Below, in pieces: positions 24,450-35,526 of a stretch of 64,000 nucleotides of DNA. A program made the translations under genes and the position numbers. The stretch covers positions 310,001-374,000 of the forward strand of contig NZ_JBHRXV010000011.1 of the NCBI RefSeq assembly GCF_042648405.1. Direction: 5' to 3'. The notes beneath the pieces are model-generated. The model was not told the origin of the DNA. It saw only the letters and a program-made list of their open reading frames with translations, and ran no database searches. Source of the DNA: Sphingoaurantiacus capsulatus. Its GTDB lineage: Bacteria > Pseudomonadota > Alphaproteobacteria > Sphingomonadales > Sphingomonadaceae. Position 1 is the first letter of the stretch, and each line of letters opens with the position of its first letter.

Positions 24450-26717
24450 CTACCCCTGTCCTCGCTTCGGCTCGGGCATCTCGCTGCCCGCGTCCGCTTC
24501 CATCCGTTCGATCAGTGCCTTCGGGTCGAAGATCATGCGCGCGACGGTGCCGCCACCCGGCGCATCTGCCAGGTCGAGCGTCCCGCCATGCTCCTCGACG
24601 ATCTTCTTGACGATCGCAAGGCCAAGCCCGGTGCCCCGTACCCGCGTCGTGACGTAGGGTTCGGTAATCCGGTCGCGCAGCTCGGGTGGCAGCCCGACGC
24701 CATTGTCGGTGACCGCGATCACCAGCCGATCGCCGCTGGCCTCGACCGACAGGCTCACATGTCCGGGTGCGCCGTCGCGCTCCTGCCGGGCCGCGACGGC
24801 TTCGGCCGCGTTCTTCAGCAAATTGGTCAGCGACTGGGCGATCTGGCGGCGGTCGCAGACCAGCAGCGGCAAGGTTTCGGGCACCTTCATCGCAAAGGTT
24901 ACCGCCGGATGCGCGACCTCCTGCATGAACAGCGCCTGCCGGGCGATATCGAGCACCGGCTCGGGGCGGAACACCGGCTTCGGCATGCGCGCGAAGGAGG
25001 AGAATTCGTCGACCATGCGGCGCAGGTCGCCGACCTGACGGATGATCGTGCCGGTCAGGCTGCCGAAGGTCTCGGGATCCTCGGTGATCTGCTTGCCGTA
25101 TTTGCGCTGCAGCCGCTCGGCGGAGAGCTGGATCGGGGTCAGCGGGTTCTTGATCTCGTGCGCGATGCGGCGCGCCACATCGGCCCAGGCGGCGCGGCGC
25201 TGGTCGGACAGCTGCTGGCTGATGTCGTCGAAGGTCAGCACGAAGCCATTCGCGAAGGCCGCGACCTGCACCGCGAGCGTCTGCGTGTCGGCGCCACGGG
25301 CAATGCGCGCCTCGCCGCGGGCATGGCCGGCGCCGGTCGCCTCGTCGAGCAGGTCGGCCAGCTCGGGCACCGCTTCGGTGAGCGGCACGCCCGACAGGTC
25401 GACGGCGTCGCGCTCGAGCAGCTCGCAGGCCGACTGGTTGGCGATGCGGATGATACCGTCGTCGCCGATCGACAGCACACCGGCCGACACGCGCGACAGC
25501 ACCGCCTCGGTAAACTCGCGGCGGCGATCAAGCTGCTCGTTGGCGCTGACCAGCGCGTTCTTCTGCGCGTCGAGCTGCGTCGTCATGCGGTTGAAGGTGC
25601 GCGCGAGCGTCGTCATCTCGTCGGTGGTGCCGCGCACCGGCACCCGCGCCCCGAAATCGCCGGCGCCGACGCGCTCGGCGGCGTCCACCAGCCGGCTCAT
25701 CGGGGCGACCAGGCGATTGGCGAGCCACAGCGCGAACCAGATCGCGGCGGCGAGGATCAGCAGCGACACGACGACGAGCATCAGGTTGAAGCGCCACTGC
25801 ATCGCGCGCGACCGCTCGATCAGCGACTTATACTCGCTCAAGGCATTCTGGGTGCGCGCCACCTGGTTGAGCACCTGCGGCGACACCTTGCGGCTGACAT
25901 AGACGTAGCGTTCGAAGATCGGGTCGATGCGGGCGATCGCCTCGACGCGGTCGCTGGCGCTGGCGATCACCACCGCCTCGCCGGACTGGGCGCGCTGCAG
26001 GTCGAGCGTCAGGATGCGGCTGCGCAACGGGCGGTTGTCGAGGCCCGAGGCCGCATAGACCACCAGCTCCTCGCCCTGCGGCGAGAACACCGCCGCCTCG
26101 GTCAGGTTGCGGTAAAGCACCTGCAGGTCGAGGTTGTCGCGGAAGTCCTTGCTCAACAGGCCGAACTGCTCGGTATTGGCGCGAAGATCGGCGGCCATCG
26201 GCAGGATATCGCCGACGATGCGCTGCTTGTTCTCCTGCACATAGGCCTGCGCGACGCGGTCGGCATTCTCCAGCACGGTGCGCGCCCGGTCGGAGAACCA
26301 GAACTGCACGCCGAACTGGAACAGCAGCGAGGCGAACACCACGACCAGCAAGGTCGGTACCGCGGCGATGGCCGCGAACAGCCCGACGAGGCGGACGTGG
26401 AGGCGCGCGCCGGCCTGCCCTTCCCTGCGCTTGCTGAGCAGGATGGCGAAGCGGCGGGCGATGAGCACGATCAGGCCCATCAACGGCACCAGGATCGCGA
26501 CCAGCAGCAAGGTCACCATCCACGGGTCGAAGCCCTCGGCGGGCGCCCTCTCGCCGGTCAGCACCGCATAGCCGGTGATGCCGAGCACGGTCGCGAGCAG
26601 CGCGAAGCCGATTTCCAGCCGCGGATAGAAATCGACGCGCGTCACCCAACGATTGAAGCGTCGGCGCCACATGCGCCAGCGAAGCGGCGTCGAGGCAGAC
26701 GGGTTGAGCGGCGTCAT
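24450..26717 (-). CDS. ntrY: Membrane sensor histidine kinase NtrY
   Basis: Senses a nitrogen- or redox-related signal and phosphorylates NtrX. 755 residues: N-terminal transmembrane helices (about 35-55, 67-90, 108-135), a long periplasmic or linker region, another helix (about 310-330) followed by a HAMP domain (LANRLVAPMSRLVDAAERV), a PAS domain (about 400-500), then HisKA with H520 in RRIAHEIKNPLTP, and HATPase with NGVGLPPE and GTGLGLAIVKKI. All kinase boxes are intact. It lies 65 bases after ntrC, so it could share the dusB transcript or have its own promoter. Confidence 0.95.
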   Translation of the reverse strand: MTPLNPSASTPLRWRMWRRRFNRWVTRVDFYPRLEIGFALLATVLGITGYAVLTGERAPAEGFDPWMVTLLLVAILVPLMGLIVLIARRFAILLSKRREGQAGARLHVRLVGLFAAIAAVPTLLVVVFASLLFQFGVQFWFSDRARTVLENADRVAQAYVQENKQRIVGDILPMAADLRANTEQFGLLSKDFRDNLDLQVLYRNLTEAAVFSPQGEELVVYAASGLDNRPLRSRILTLDLQRAQSGEAVVIASASDRVEAIARIDPIFERYVYVSRKVSPQVLNQVARTQNALSEYKSLIERSRAMQWRFNLMLVVVSLLILAAAIWFALWLANRLVAPMSRLVDAAERVGAGDFGARVPVRGTTDEMTTLARTFNRMTTQLDAQKNALVSANEQLDRRREFTEAVLSRVSAGVLSIGDDGIIRIANQSACELLERDAVDLSGVPLTEAVPELADLLDEATGAGHARGEARIARGADTQTLAVQVAAFANGFVLTFDDISQQLSDQRRAAWADVARRIAHEIKNPLTPIQLSAERLQRKYGKQITEDPETFGSLTGTIIRQVGDLRRMVDEFSSFARMPKPVFRPEPVLDIARQALFMQEVAHPAVTFAMKVPETLPLLVCDRRQIAQSLTNLLKNAAEAVAARQERDGAPGHVSLSVEASGDRLVIAVTDNGVGLPPELRDRITEPYVTTRVRGTGLGLAIVKKIVEEHGGTLDLADAPGGGTVARMIFDPKALIERMEADAGSEMPEPKRGQG

Positions 26718-26782
26718 CGCGGACAGCCTAGCAAAGTTCGTGGCGCTTTGACCACATTGTTGCCGTGGCGCGACGCTTCACC

Positions 26783-28236
<1,454 letters not shown>

Positions 28237-28240
<4 letters not shown>

Positions 28241-29346
28241 GCGCGGTTCTCCTGCTGCATCGGCAGCAGCACCCGGAAGATGGTGCGCGGCGGCAATTGC
28301 GTCCGCTCATATTCGACGATGCCGCCATGCTCGCCGATGATCTTGGCGACGAGCGCGAGGCCCAGCCCCTGGCTCGACCGCTTCGAGGTGACGAAGGGAT
28401 CGAACAGATGCTCCTCCATGTCGGCGGGCGCGCCCGGGCCGTTGTCGATGACGCAGACCTCGAGCGGCACCGACACCCGGCGCTCGGAGCCCTTCACCGC
28501 GACCTTCAGGCCATGGCGATAGGCGGTGGTCATCATGATTTCCCCACCGTCACCAGCCGCTTCGGCGGCGTTCTTCACGAGGTTGAGGAACACCTGGATC
28601 AGCGCGTCGCGGTTGCCGAGCACGGGGGGGAGCGACGGATCATAGCGTTCGCGAAAGGTCAGCGCGTTGGCGAAGCCCTGCTCGGCGACGCGGCGGACGT
28701 GGCTCAGCACCGCGTGGATATTCTCCGGCTCGCGCTCGACACGGCGGGTGTCGGTGAAGCTCTCCATGCGGTCGACGAGATTGCGGATGCGGTCGACCTC
28801 GGTGCAGACGAGGTCGGTCAGCTCGCGGCCATCGTCATCGACATTGTGCGCGAGCAATTGCGCCGCGCCGCGGATGCCCGACAGCGGGTTCTTGATCTCG
28901 TGCGCCAGCATCGCCGCCACGCCCACCGCCGAGCGCGCCGCGCCCTGGTGGACAAGCTGCCGGTCGACGAGCGAAGCGACGGCGCGGGTCTGAAAGGCCA
29001 CCGTCAGCCAGCCCTGCTGATAGCCGATCGGCGCGATCAGCACGTCGGCACGGAAGCGCACCCCGCCGATCAGGTGCAGATCGAGGTCATAGGCGGCGAA
29101 ATTGCCCTCCCCGCCCTGCGCATCGGCGAGCAGCGCGCGGAACGGGCTGTCGGCGGACAGCAACGCGTCCCAGCCTTTCTCGCGCAAGGCGGCCTGCGAG
29201 GTGTTGAACAGGCTCTCGGCGGCGATGTTCGCCTGCGCAATGCGGCCATCCGGGTCGATGACCAGCACCGGGATCGGCAGGAAGCTGAGGATATCGGCCG
29301 CGGCCGGTGCGTCGTGAACCAGCGTCGGCGACGCCGCCGGGTTCAC
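28237..29346 (-). CDS. ntrB: Nitrogen sensor kinase NtrB
   Basis: Cytoplasmic kinase/phosphatase of NtrC, normally controlled by the PII protein GlnB. A PAS domain covers about 15-85; HisKA has H149 in AHEIKNPLSGIRGAAQLL; HATPase boxes include NLVKNAAEAA, DNGPGAP and SSQGLGLALVAKI. 369 residues, no membrane helices. It overlaps both dusB upstream and ntrC downstream by four bases, the compact arrangement found across Alphaproteobacteria. Confidence 0.96.
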
Positions 29347-30341
29347 GCTGCCGCCCGAAGGCGGTACGGCGCGTAAAAGGCCTCGATCATCGACAGCGCG
29401 CGCTTCGGATCGTCCTGTTGGTTCACCGCATGGCGGAACTCAGCCGAATCCGGCATCCCCTTGGTATACCAGCCCAAATGCTTGCGCATCAGGTTGACGC
29501 CATTCTGCACGCCATAGTGCGACAGCATCATGTCGTAATGCTCGACGATCAGGTCGTACTGCTCCGACAGTGACGGCTCGGCGGGCCGTTCGCCGCGCGC
29601 CAGCCAGGCCATCGCCTGGCCGAGCAACCACGGTTTGCCATAGGCGCCGCGCCCGATCATCACCGCGTCGGCACCCGACTGTTCGAGCGCGGTGTCGACG
29701 TCCTCCAGCGAGCAGATGTCGCCGTTGACCACCACCGGCAGCTTGACCGCTTCCTTGACGTTGCGCACGAACGCCCAGTCCGCCGTGCCCTTGTAGAGCT
29801 GGCAGCGGGTGCGGCCGTGCACGGTAATCAAATGAACGCCCAAATCCTCGGCAATGCGCGCCAGCTCGGGCGCGTTGAGGCTGGCATGATCCCAGCCCAT
29901 GCGCATCTTCAGGGTGACGGGCACCTTCACCGCCGCGACGGTCGCCTTGATGATCGCGGCGGCGAGCGGCAGGTCGCGCATCAGCGCCGAGCCGGCGTCG
30001 CCGTTGACGATCTTCTTCACCGGGCAGCCCATATTGATGTCGATGATCGCGGCGCCGCGATCCTCGTTGAGCTTGGCGGCTTCCGCCATCACGCCGGGCT
30101 CGCAGCCGGCGAGCTGCATCGACACCGGCTCCTCGCTCGGGTCCCAGGCACATTTCTGCAGCGACTGGCGCGTCTCGCGCACCATCGCCTGGCTGGCGAT
30201 CATCTCGGTCACCGTGAGCCCGGCGCCATAGCGCTTCACCAGCTTGCGGAACGGCAGGTCGGTCACGCCGGTCATCGGCGCGAGGATGACCGGCTCGTCG
30301 ATGGTCACGGGACCGATGCTGATGGGCTTAAGCTTGGGCAT
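29343..30341 (-). CDS. dusB: tRNA-dihydrouridine synthase DusB (NifR3)
   Basis: FMN enzyme that reduces uridine to dihydrouridine in tRNA D-loops. The ATG at 30341 gives MPKLKPISIGPVTIDEPVIL; the longer open frame upstream (to 30500) runs into the divergent ispDF region and lacks conservation. FMN-binding APMTGVTD, the catalytic Cys C106 in NMGCPVKK, and GRGAYGKPWL are present. 332 residues is normal. First gene of the ntr cluster, where it was historically called nifR3; its promoter must lie in the 85 bases shared with ispDF. Confidence 0.95.
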   Translation of the reverse strand: MPKLKPISIGPVTIDEPVILAPMTGVTDLPFRKLVKRYGAGLTVTEMIASQAMVRETRQSLQKCAWDPSEEPVSMQLAGCEPGVMAEAAKLNEDRGAAIIDINMGCPVKKIVNGDAGSALMRDLPLAAAIIKATVAAVKVPVTLKMRMGWDHASLNAPELARIAEDLGVHLITVHGRTRCQLYKGTADWAFVRNVKEAVKLPVVVNGDICSLEDVDTALEQSGADAVMIGRGAYGKPWLLGQAMAWLARGERPAEPSLSEQYDLIVEHYDMMLSHYGVQNGVNLMRKHLGWYTKGMPDSAEFRHAVNQQDDPKRALSMIEAFYAPYRLRAAA

Positions 30342-30426
30342 ACCGACATTCTGCACAAAAATGAGGCGTCGCAGATAGCGGCAACGGCCCTTTTCGGCAA
30401 GGCGGGGGCGCGGTAAGAGCGCGCCC

Positions 30427-31575
30427 ATGTCGCGGCCCCGCACCCTTGCGCTGATCGTCGCCGCCGGCCGGGGCCACCGCGCCGGCGAGGGATTGCCCAA
30501 GCAGTATCGGACGATCGGCGGCCAGGCGGTGTTGCGGCGGACGGTGCAGGCCTTTCTCGCGCACCCGCAAATCGACGGCGTTCAGGTGGTCATCCACCCC
30601 GATGACCGCGAACTTTATGACGCGGCTGTCGAGGGTCTCGACTTCCTCCCGCCGGTGAACGGCGGCGCGAGCCGGCAGGAATCGGTGAAGCTCGGCCTCG
30701 AAGCGCTCACTGCCGATTGCGTGCTGATCCACGACGCCGCCCGCCCCTTCGTCGCGCCGGCCGTCATCGATCGCGTGCTGGCGGCGCTCAACAATGAGGA
30801 CGGCGTCATCCCCGCCCTCCCCGTCAGCGACAGCCTGCGACGCGGCGGCAGCCATATCGAGGCGGAGGTCGAGCGCGAGGGTCTCTACCGCGCGCAGACC
30901 CCGCAAGGCTTCCGCCATGCCGCCATTCTCGCCGCGCACCGCGCGGTGAGCCTGGCGGCGACCGACGATGCCGCCGTGCTGCGCGCCGCCGGTGGCAGGG
31001 TGGCGATGGTCGAGGGAGACGAGGCCAACATGAAGCTCACCACCCCCGCCGACTTCGCCCGCGCCGAGACGTTGCTCGCCGCCGCCATGACGTCACGGAC
31101 GGCGATGGGTTACGATGTCCACCGCTTCGGCCCTGGCGACCATATCTGGCTGTGCGGGCTGCAGATTGCGCATACGCACGGCCTGATCGGCCATTCCGAC
31201 GCCGACGTCGGCCTCCATGCGATCACCGATGCGCTGCTCGGCACCATCGGCGATGGCGACATCGGCCAGCATTTCCCGCCGAGCGATCCGCAGTGGAAGG
31301 GTGCCGCCTCCGATCGGTTCCTCGCGCATGCCGCACAGCTGGTGCGGGCACGCGGCGGCCGCATCGACCATGTCGACCTGACCATTATCGCCGAGGCGCC
31401 CAAGGTCGGCCCGCATCGTGACGCAATGCGGCAACGCATCGCCGCCATCCTCGGGATCGGCTTCGGGTCGGTCAGCGTCAAGGCAACGACGACCGAGGGG
31501 CTGGGCTTCACCGGCCGCCGCGAAGGCATCGCGGCGCAGGCGGTGGCGACGGTGCGGTTGCCGGCGGAGGATTGA
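30427..31575 (+). CDS. ispDF: Bifunctional IspD/IspF, MEP isoprenoid pathway
   Basis: Fusion enzyme for two steps of the MEP pathway: CDP-methylerythritol synthesis (IspD) and cyclisation to MEcPP (IspF). IspD occupies about 1-220 with LIVAAGRGHRAGEGLPKQY and LIHDAARPF; IspF runs from M221 to 382 with the zinc motif GYDVHRFG (D230, H232), IGHSDADVGLHAITDALLG and VKATTTEGLGFTGRREGI. Fusion of these two is common in Alphaproteobacteria. It diverges from dusB and is followed at once by pncC. Confidence 0.96.
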   Translation: MSRPRTLALIVAAGRGHRAGEGLPKQYRTIGGQAVLRRTVQAFLAHPQIDGVQVVIHPDDRELYDAAVEGLDFLPPVNGGASRQESVKLGLEALTADCVLIHDAARPFVAPAVIDRVLAALNNEDGVIPALPVSDSLRRGGSHIEAEVEREGLYRAQTPQGFRHAAILAAHRAVSLAATDDAAVLRAAGGRVAMVEGDEANMKLTTPADFARAETLLAAAMTSRTAMGYDVHRFGPGDHIWLCGLQIAHTHGLIGHSDADVGLHAITDALLGTIGDGDIGQHFPPSDPQWKGAASDRFLAHAAQLVRARGGRIDHVDLTIIAEAPKVGPHRDAMRQRIAAILGIGFGSVSVKATTTEGLGFTGRREGIAAQAVATVRLPAED

Positions 31576-31576
31576 G

Positions 31577-32074
31577 ATGATCGACGCGGATATCCTGAAG
31601 CTCGCCGAAGAGGTGCTGGCCGCCAATCGTGCCGCCGGCAAGACGATCGCGGTCGCCGAAAGCTGCACCGGCGGGCTGGTCGCGGGCGCGCTGACCGAGA
31701 TCGCCGGCTCGTCCGACGTGTTCGACCGCGGCTTCGTCACCTATTCGAACGAGGCCAAGCACGAGATGCTCGGCGTCAGCCACGACATCATCGATACCTT
31801 CGGCGCCGTGTCGATCGCGGTGGCCTGGGCGATGGCGCAGGGCGCGCTGGCGAAGAGCAATGCCGATGTGGCGGTGGCGATCACCGGCATTGCCGGCCCC
31901 GGCGGCGGCACCGAGAAGAAGCCTGTCGGCACCGTGGTGTTCGCCCGCGCGCGGCGCGGCGCCGACCCCAAGGAGATCGTCGCCGACCAGCATCAGTTCG
32001 GTGACTTGGGTCGCAGCGCGGTGCGCGCTCAGGCGGTACGGATGGCGCTCGAACTGCTGATGCCGGCGCCGTAG
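31577..32074 (+). CDS. pncC: Nicotinamide-nucleotide amidase (CinA C-terminal type)
   Basis: Deamidates nicotinamide mononucleotide to nicotinate mononucleotide in NAD recycling. It is the stand-alone C-terminal domain of CinA, 165 residues. The catalytic serine is S29 in AESCTGGLVAGALTEIAGSS, and the family segment ITGIAGPGGGTEKKPVGTV is intact. The ATG at 31577 overlaps the ispDF tail closely (one base between), so they are likely cotranscribed. Its 3' end overlaps the converging ratA gene by 46 bases. Confidence 0.93.
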   Translation: MIDADILKLAEEVLAANRAAGKTIAVAESCTGGLVAGALTEIAGSSDVFDRGFVTYSNEAKHEMLGVSHDIIDTFGAVSIAVAWAMAQGALAKSNADVAVAITGIAGPGGGTEKKPVGTVVFARARRGADPKEIVADQHQFGDLGRSAVRAQAVRMALELLMPAP

Positions 32075-32496
32075 AGCTGCTGCGCGCGCGTTTCGAAGGC
32101 GCCGATCATCTTCTTCAGCGCGTCCGCAAACACCGCGCCGGCCAGCGCCTCAAACACCCGCGAGCGGAACTCGAAATCGACGGTGAAGTGGACGAGCGTG
32201 CCGCCGTCGGGCGCGGGCTCGAACCGCCAGTCGTTGTAGAGCTGCTTCAACGGCCCTTCGAGATAATCGACATGCACATGGTGCGGCCGTTCGAGCAGCA
32301 CCTTCGAGGTGAAGGTCTCGCGCAGCATCTTGAAGCCGACGACGAGGTCGGCGACCAGCTCGTCCTCGCTCTTCGAGCGCACGCGCGTACCGATCACCCA
32401 GGGCAGGAACTGCTGATATTTGCCCACGTCGGCGACGAGATCGAACATCTGCGCTGGCGTGTAGGGCAGATGGCGGGTCTCCGAATGGCGCGGCAT
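32029..32496 (-). CDS. RatA/Coq10-like START-domain protein
   Basis: A 155-residue SRPBCC (START-like) protein related to yeast Coq10 and E. coli RatA (YfjG). It starts MPRHSETRHLPYTPAQMF at the ATG at 32496 and shows DVGKYQQFLPWV, the family's hallmark, then LEGPLKQLYNDWRFEP and VDFEFRSRVF. In bacteria this family is thought to bind ubiquinone and aid respiration; the toxin role assigned to RatA is specific to some hosts and uncertain here. It is on the opposite strand to pncC with a 46-base tail overlap. A palindromic repeat separates it from lipA. Confidence 0.9.
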   Translation of the reverse strand: MPRHSETRHLPYTPAQMFDLVADVGKYQQFLPWVIGTRVRSKSEDELVADLVVGFKMLRETFTSKVLLERPHHVHVDYLEGPLKQLYNDWRFEPAPDGGTLVHFTVDFEFRSRVFEALAGAVFADALKKMIGAFETRAQQLYGAGISSSSAIRTA

Positions 32497-32516
32497 CAGA
32501 CCGGCCCCCACCCATC

Positions 32517-32618
32517 CGTCATCCCCGCGAAGGCGGGGACCCAGCACAAGCAGAAAGCGCCTGCGAAAGCAGGCAGCATCTTTGCATGGACTGGGTCCCC
32601 GCCTTCGCGGGGATGACG
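32517..32618. repeat. Palindromic intergenic repeat (28-base perfect arms)
   Basis: Arms 32517-32544 and 32591-32618 are perfect inverted copies, 28 of 28 bases, with the core CCCCGCGAAGGCGGGG. The loop contains a second small hairpin (GCCTGC-GAAA-GCAGGC at 32559-32574). The same arm sequence recurs at 44407-44492 with a different loop, so it is a dispersed family. It lies between ratA and lipA and may also act as a transcript end or mRNA-stability structure. Confidence 0.93.
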
Positions 32619-32640
32619 ATAGGGAGCGGATCGCACCGCG

Positions 32641-33546
32641 TTACTTCACCTTCGCCATGCGCGCCGCGCGCAGCCGCTCGAAGTCGGCGCCGGCGTGATA
32701 GCTCGACCGGGTGAGCGGGCTCGACGCCACCAGCAGGAAGCCCTTTGCCTTCGCGATCGAGGCGTAGGCGCGGAAGGTGTCGGGCGTTACGAACTCCTCG
32801 ACCTTCGCATGGCGCGGCGTCGGCTGCAGATACTGGCCGATGGTCAGAAAATCGATGTCTGCCGAGCGCATGTCGTCCATCACCTGATGGAGTTCCAGCC
32901 GCTGCTCGCCGAGACCCACCATCACGCCCGACTTGGTGAACACCGTCGGATCGAGCTTCTTCACCGTCTCGAGAAGGCGCAGCGAATGATAATAGCGCGC
33001 GCCGGGGCGGATGGTCGGATAGAGCCTCGGGACGGTTTCGAGATTGTGGTTGTAGACGTCGGGCCGCGCCTCGACGATCGCCCGCACCGCATCCTCCGCC
33101 TTGTTGCGGAAGTCGGGCGTCAGGATCTCGATGGTGGTTTTCGGCGCGCGGGCGCGCAGCTCGCGGATCACCTTCACGAACTGCGAGGCGCCGCCGTCGG
33201 GCAGGTCGTCGCGATCGACGCTGGTGATGACGATATGCTCGAGGCCCAGTTCGCCCGCCGCTTCGGCGACATGCACCGGCTCCAGCAGGTCCACCGCCTT
33301 CGGCATGCCGGTCTTGACGTTGCAGAAGGCGCAGGCGCGCGTGCAGGTGTCGCCGAGGATCATCACCGTCGCGTGCTTCTGCGTCCAGCACTCGCCGATG
33401 TTCGGGCAGGCCGCTTCCTCGCAGACGGTGTTGAGGTTCAGCCGCCGCATCAGCTTGCGGGTTTCGGCAAAGCCGGTGCTGGTCGGCGCGCGGACGCGCA
33501 GCCAGTCGGGCTTGCGGACGCGGATGGCGGGATCGCTCTCGGACAT
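32641..33546 (-). CDS. lipA: Lipoyl synthase
   Basis: Radical SAM enzyme that inserts two sulfurs into octanoyl groups to make lipoate, the cofactor of PDH E2 in this same window. The ATG at 33546 starts MSESDPAIRVRKPDWLRV; the longer frame is unconserved. Auxiliary cluster cysteines C42, C47, C53 (VCEEAACPNIGECW) and radical SAM cysteines C68, C72, C75 (CTRACAFC) are intact, as is the C-terminal RSSYHAG. 301 residues is normal. Upstream DNA to 33686 is shared with the divergent carbonic anhydrase. Confidence 0.96.
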   Translation of the reverse strand: MSESDPAIRVRKPDWLRVRAPTSTGFAETRKLMRRLNLNTVCEEAACPNIGECWTQKHATVMILGDTCTRACAFCNVKTGMPKAVDLLEPVHVAEAAGELGLEHIVITSVDRDDLPDGGASQFVKVIRELRARAPKTTIEILTPDFRNKAEDAVRAIVEARPDVYNHNLETVPRLYPTIRPGARYYHSLRLLETVKKLDPTVFTKSGVMVGLGEQRLELHQVMDDMRSADIDFLTIGQYLQPTPRHAKVEEFVTPDTFRAYASIAKAKGFLLVASSPLTRSSYHAGADFERLRAARMAKVK

Positions 33547-33686
33547 GGGGGCTAGATAGCGACGGTAACGTCCCCTGCCAACCGATGGCGGCGACTTGCC
33601 CATGCGGTGCGGACATGGCGGCGATGCACGGTGCGGTTGGCCGGTGAAGGCTTGCGCCGCGCGCAACAGCGGATTACCCCGCCGCC

Positions 33687-34328
33687 ATGGCCGATTTCTC
33701 CTCGCTCCTCGACGGCTACCGCCGCTTCCGCACCACCAACTATCCGGCGCAGCGCGCGCGCTATGACGCGCTGGCCGGCGGGCAGGCGCCGAAGACGATG
33801 ATCATCGCCTGCTCCGACAGCCGCGTCGATCCGGCGCTGATCTTCGACGTGTCGCCGGGCCAGGTGTTCGTGGTGCGCAACGTCGCCAATCTGGTGCCGC
33901 CCTACGAAACCGGCGGCGGTCGCCACGGCGTTTCCGCCGCGCTGGAATTCGCGGTGACGCAGCTCGAAGTCGAGGACATCGTGGTGATGGGCCACGGCGG
34001 CTGCGGCGGCGTCGCCGCCTCGCTGTCGCACCGCTTCGACGACGCCGGCGTCGGCGAAGGCTATTTCATCCGCCACTGGATCGACCTGCTCGACGACGCC
34101 CGCGACAGGATCGAGGCCGCCCACCAGCACGACCCGTCGCTCAACGCCCAGCGCGCACTGGAGCAGGACGCGGTGCGCGTCAGCCTTGCTAACCTACGCA
34201 CCTTTCCCTGCATCCCGCCCCGCGAAGGCAAGGGCCGCCTGAGGCTGCACGGGGCGTACTTCGCCATCGGCGAAGGCGTGCTGCATGTGCTGGATGCCGA
34301 GACGGATAGGTTCGCACCCGCCGTCTAG
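33687..34328 (+). CDS. can: Beta-carbonic anhydrase
   Basis: Zinc enzyme that interconverts CO2 and bicarbonate. The zinc ligands and the Asp/Arg dyad are visible: C42, D44, R46 in IIACSDSRVDPA, then H103 and C106 in VVMGHGGCGGV. 213 residues matches the bacterial beta class. No signal peptide, so it acts in the cytoplasm, supplying bicarbonate to carboxylases. It is divergent from lipA and followed 46 bases later by a radical SAM gene. Confidence 0.94.
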   Translation: MADFSSLLDGYRRFRTTNYPAQRARYDALAGGQAPKTMIIACSDSRVDPALIFDVSPGQVFVVRNVANLVPPYETGGGRHGVSAALEFAVTQLEVEDIVVMGHGGCGGVAASLSHRFDDAGVGEGYFIRHWIDLLDDARDRIEAAHQHDPSLNAQRALEQDAVRVSLANLRTFPCIPPREGKGRLRLHGAYFAIGEGVLHVLDAETDRFAPAV

Positions 34329-34374
34329 CGGCGTTTGTTCTTGTTGTGTTCTCATGTCGCCGTAGAATGGCGGC

Positions 34375-35451
34375 ATGGCGACTCCCCCACCCCTGCGCGG
34401 CCGCGGCGCGACGTTCAACGCGAAGTCGTCGCGGTTCGACGACACCGCGCGGGAGGATGATGGCGACTGGCTGGATGCGCGCGAGGACATCGACGGCGGG
34501 CCGCCGCCGCTTCGGACGACGGTGACGATCGAGAAACCGAAGACCATCGTCAGCTATCAGCGCTCGCCCGACATTCCCTTCGACCGCTCGATCAACGCCT
34601 ATCGCGGCTGCGAGCATGGCTGCATCTACTGCTTCGCGCGGCCGACGCATGCCTTCCACAATCTGTCGCCGGGGCTCGATTTCGAGAGCAAGCTGTTCGC
34701 CAAGCCGTCGGCCGCCGACTTGCTGCGCGCCGAACTGATGAAGCGGACCTATGAATGCCGGCCGATCGCGATGGGCACCAATACCGATCCCTATCAACCG
34801 ATCGAGCAGCGCTGGAAGATCACCCGGCAAATCCTTGAGGTACTGCAGGAATTCAACCACCCCTTCACCATCACGACCAAGTCGGCGCGGGTGACGCGCG
34901 ATCTCGATATCCTCGCGCCGATGGCGGCGATGAACCTGGCCGCGGTGATGCTGTCGGTCACCTCGCTCGACCCGAAGATTGCCCGCACCTTGGAGCCGCG
35001 CGCTTCGGCGCCGCACCAGCGCATCCGCGCGATCAAGGCGCTCGCCGACGCCGGGGTGCCGGTGTTCGTGTCGATTTCGCCTGTCGTGCCGGCGATCACC
35101 GATCATGAGATCGAGGCGATCGTCGAGGCGGCCGCCGAAGCAGGGGCGCGCGGCGCCTTCTCGTTGATGGTGCGGCTGCCGCACGAGGTGGCGCCGATCT
35201 TCCGCGCCTGGCTCGACGAGCATTTCCCCGACCGCAAGGCGAAGGTGATGGCGCTGATCCGCGAGGCGCGCGGCGGCAAAGACAATGAGGGCCATTACTT
35301 CGCGCGGTTCCGGCCGCAGGGCGCCTATGCCGCCATGCTGCGGGCGCGCTTCGAGAAAGCCTGCCGGAAACATGGGCTTATCCATGATCGGATGACACTC
35401 GATACCAGCCGCTTCCGGCGCCCAGGGCCGGAGCAGCTCGGTCTGTTCTGA
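34375..35451 (+). CDS. PA0069-family radical SAM protein
   Basis: A 358-residue radical SAM protein related to the spore photoproduct lyase superfamily. The cluster motif is YRGCEHGCIYCFARP (C79, C83, C86), followed by the family stretch YECRPIAMGTNTDPYQP and FTITTKSARVTRDLDIL. The N-terminal 40 residues are basic and disordered-looking. Members are widespread in proteobacteria, and a DNA-related role is suspected but unproven. 75 bases separate it from the CAP lipoprotein, which is on the same strand. Confidence 0.88.
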   Translation: MATPPPLRGRGATFNAKSSRFDDTAREDDGDWLDAREDIDGGPPPLRTTVTIEKPKTIVSYQRSPDIPFDRSINAYRGCEHGCIYCFARPTHAFHNLSPGLDFESKLFAKPSAADLLRAELMKRTYECRPIAMGTNTDPYQPIEQRWKITRQILEVLQEFNHPFTITTKSARVTRDLDILAPMAAMNLAAVMLSVTSLDPKIARTLEPRASAPHQRIRAIKALADAGVPVFVSISPVVPAITDHEIEAIVEAAAEAGARGAFSLMVRLPHEVAPIFRAWLDEHFPDRKAKVMALIREARGGKDNEGHYFARFRPQGAYAAMLRARFEKACRKHGLIHDRMTLDTSRFRRPGPEQLGLF

Positions 35452-35526
35452 GCGCACCGCAACCTTTTCGCGGCAGCAATGGTTTCGGATTTCGAGGGTA
35501 TGTTTTGCGTTGAGGGAGATAGGCCG

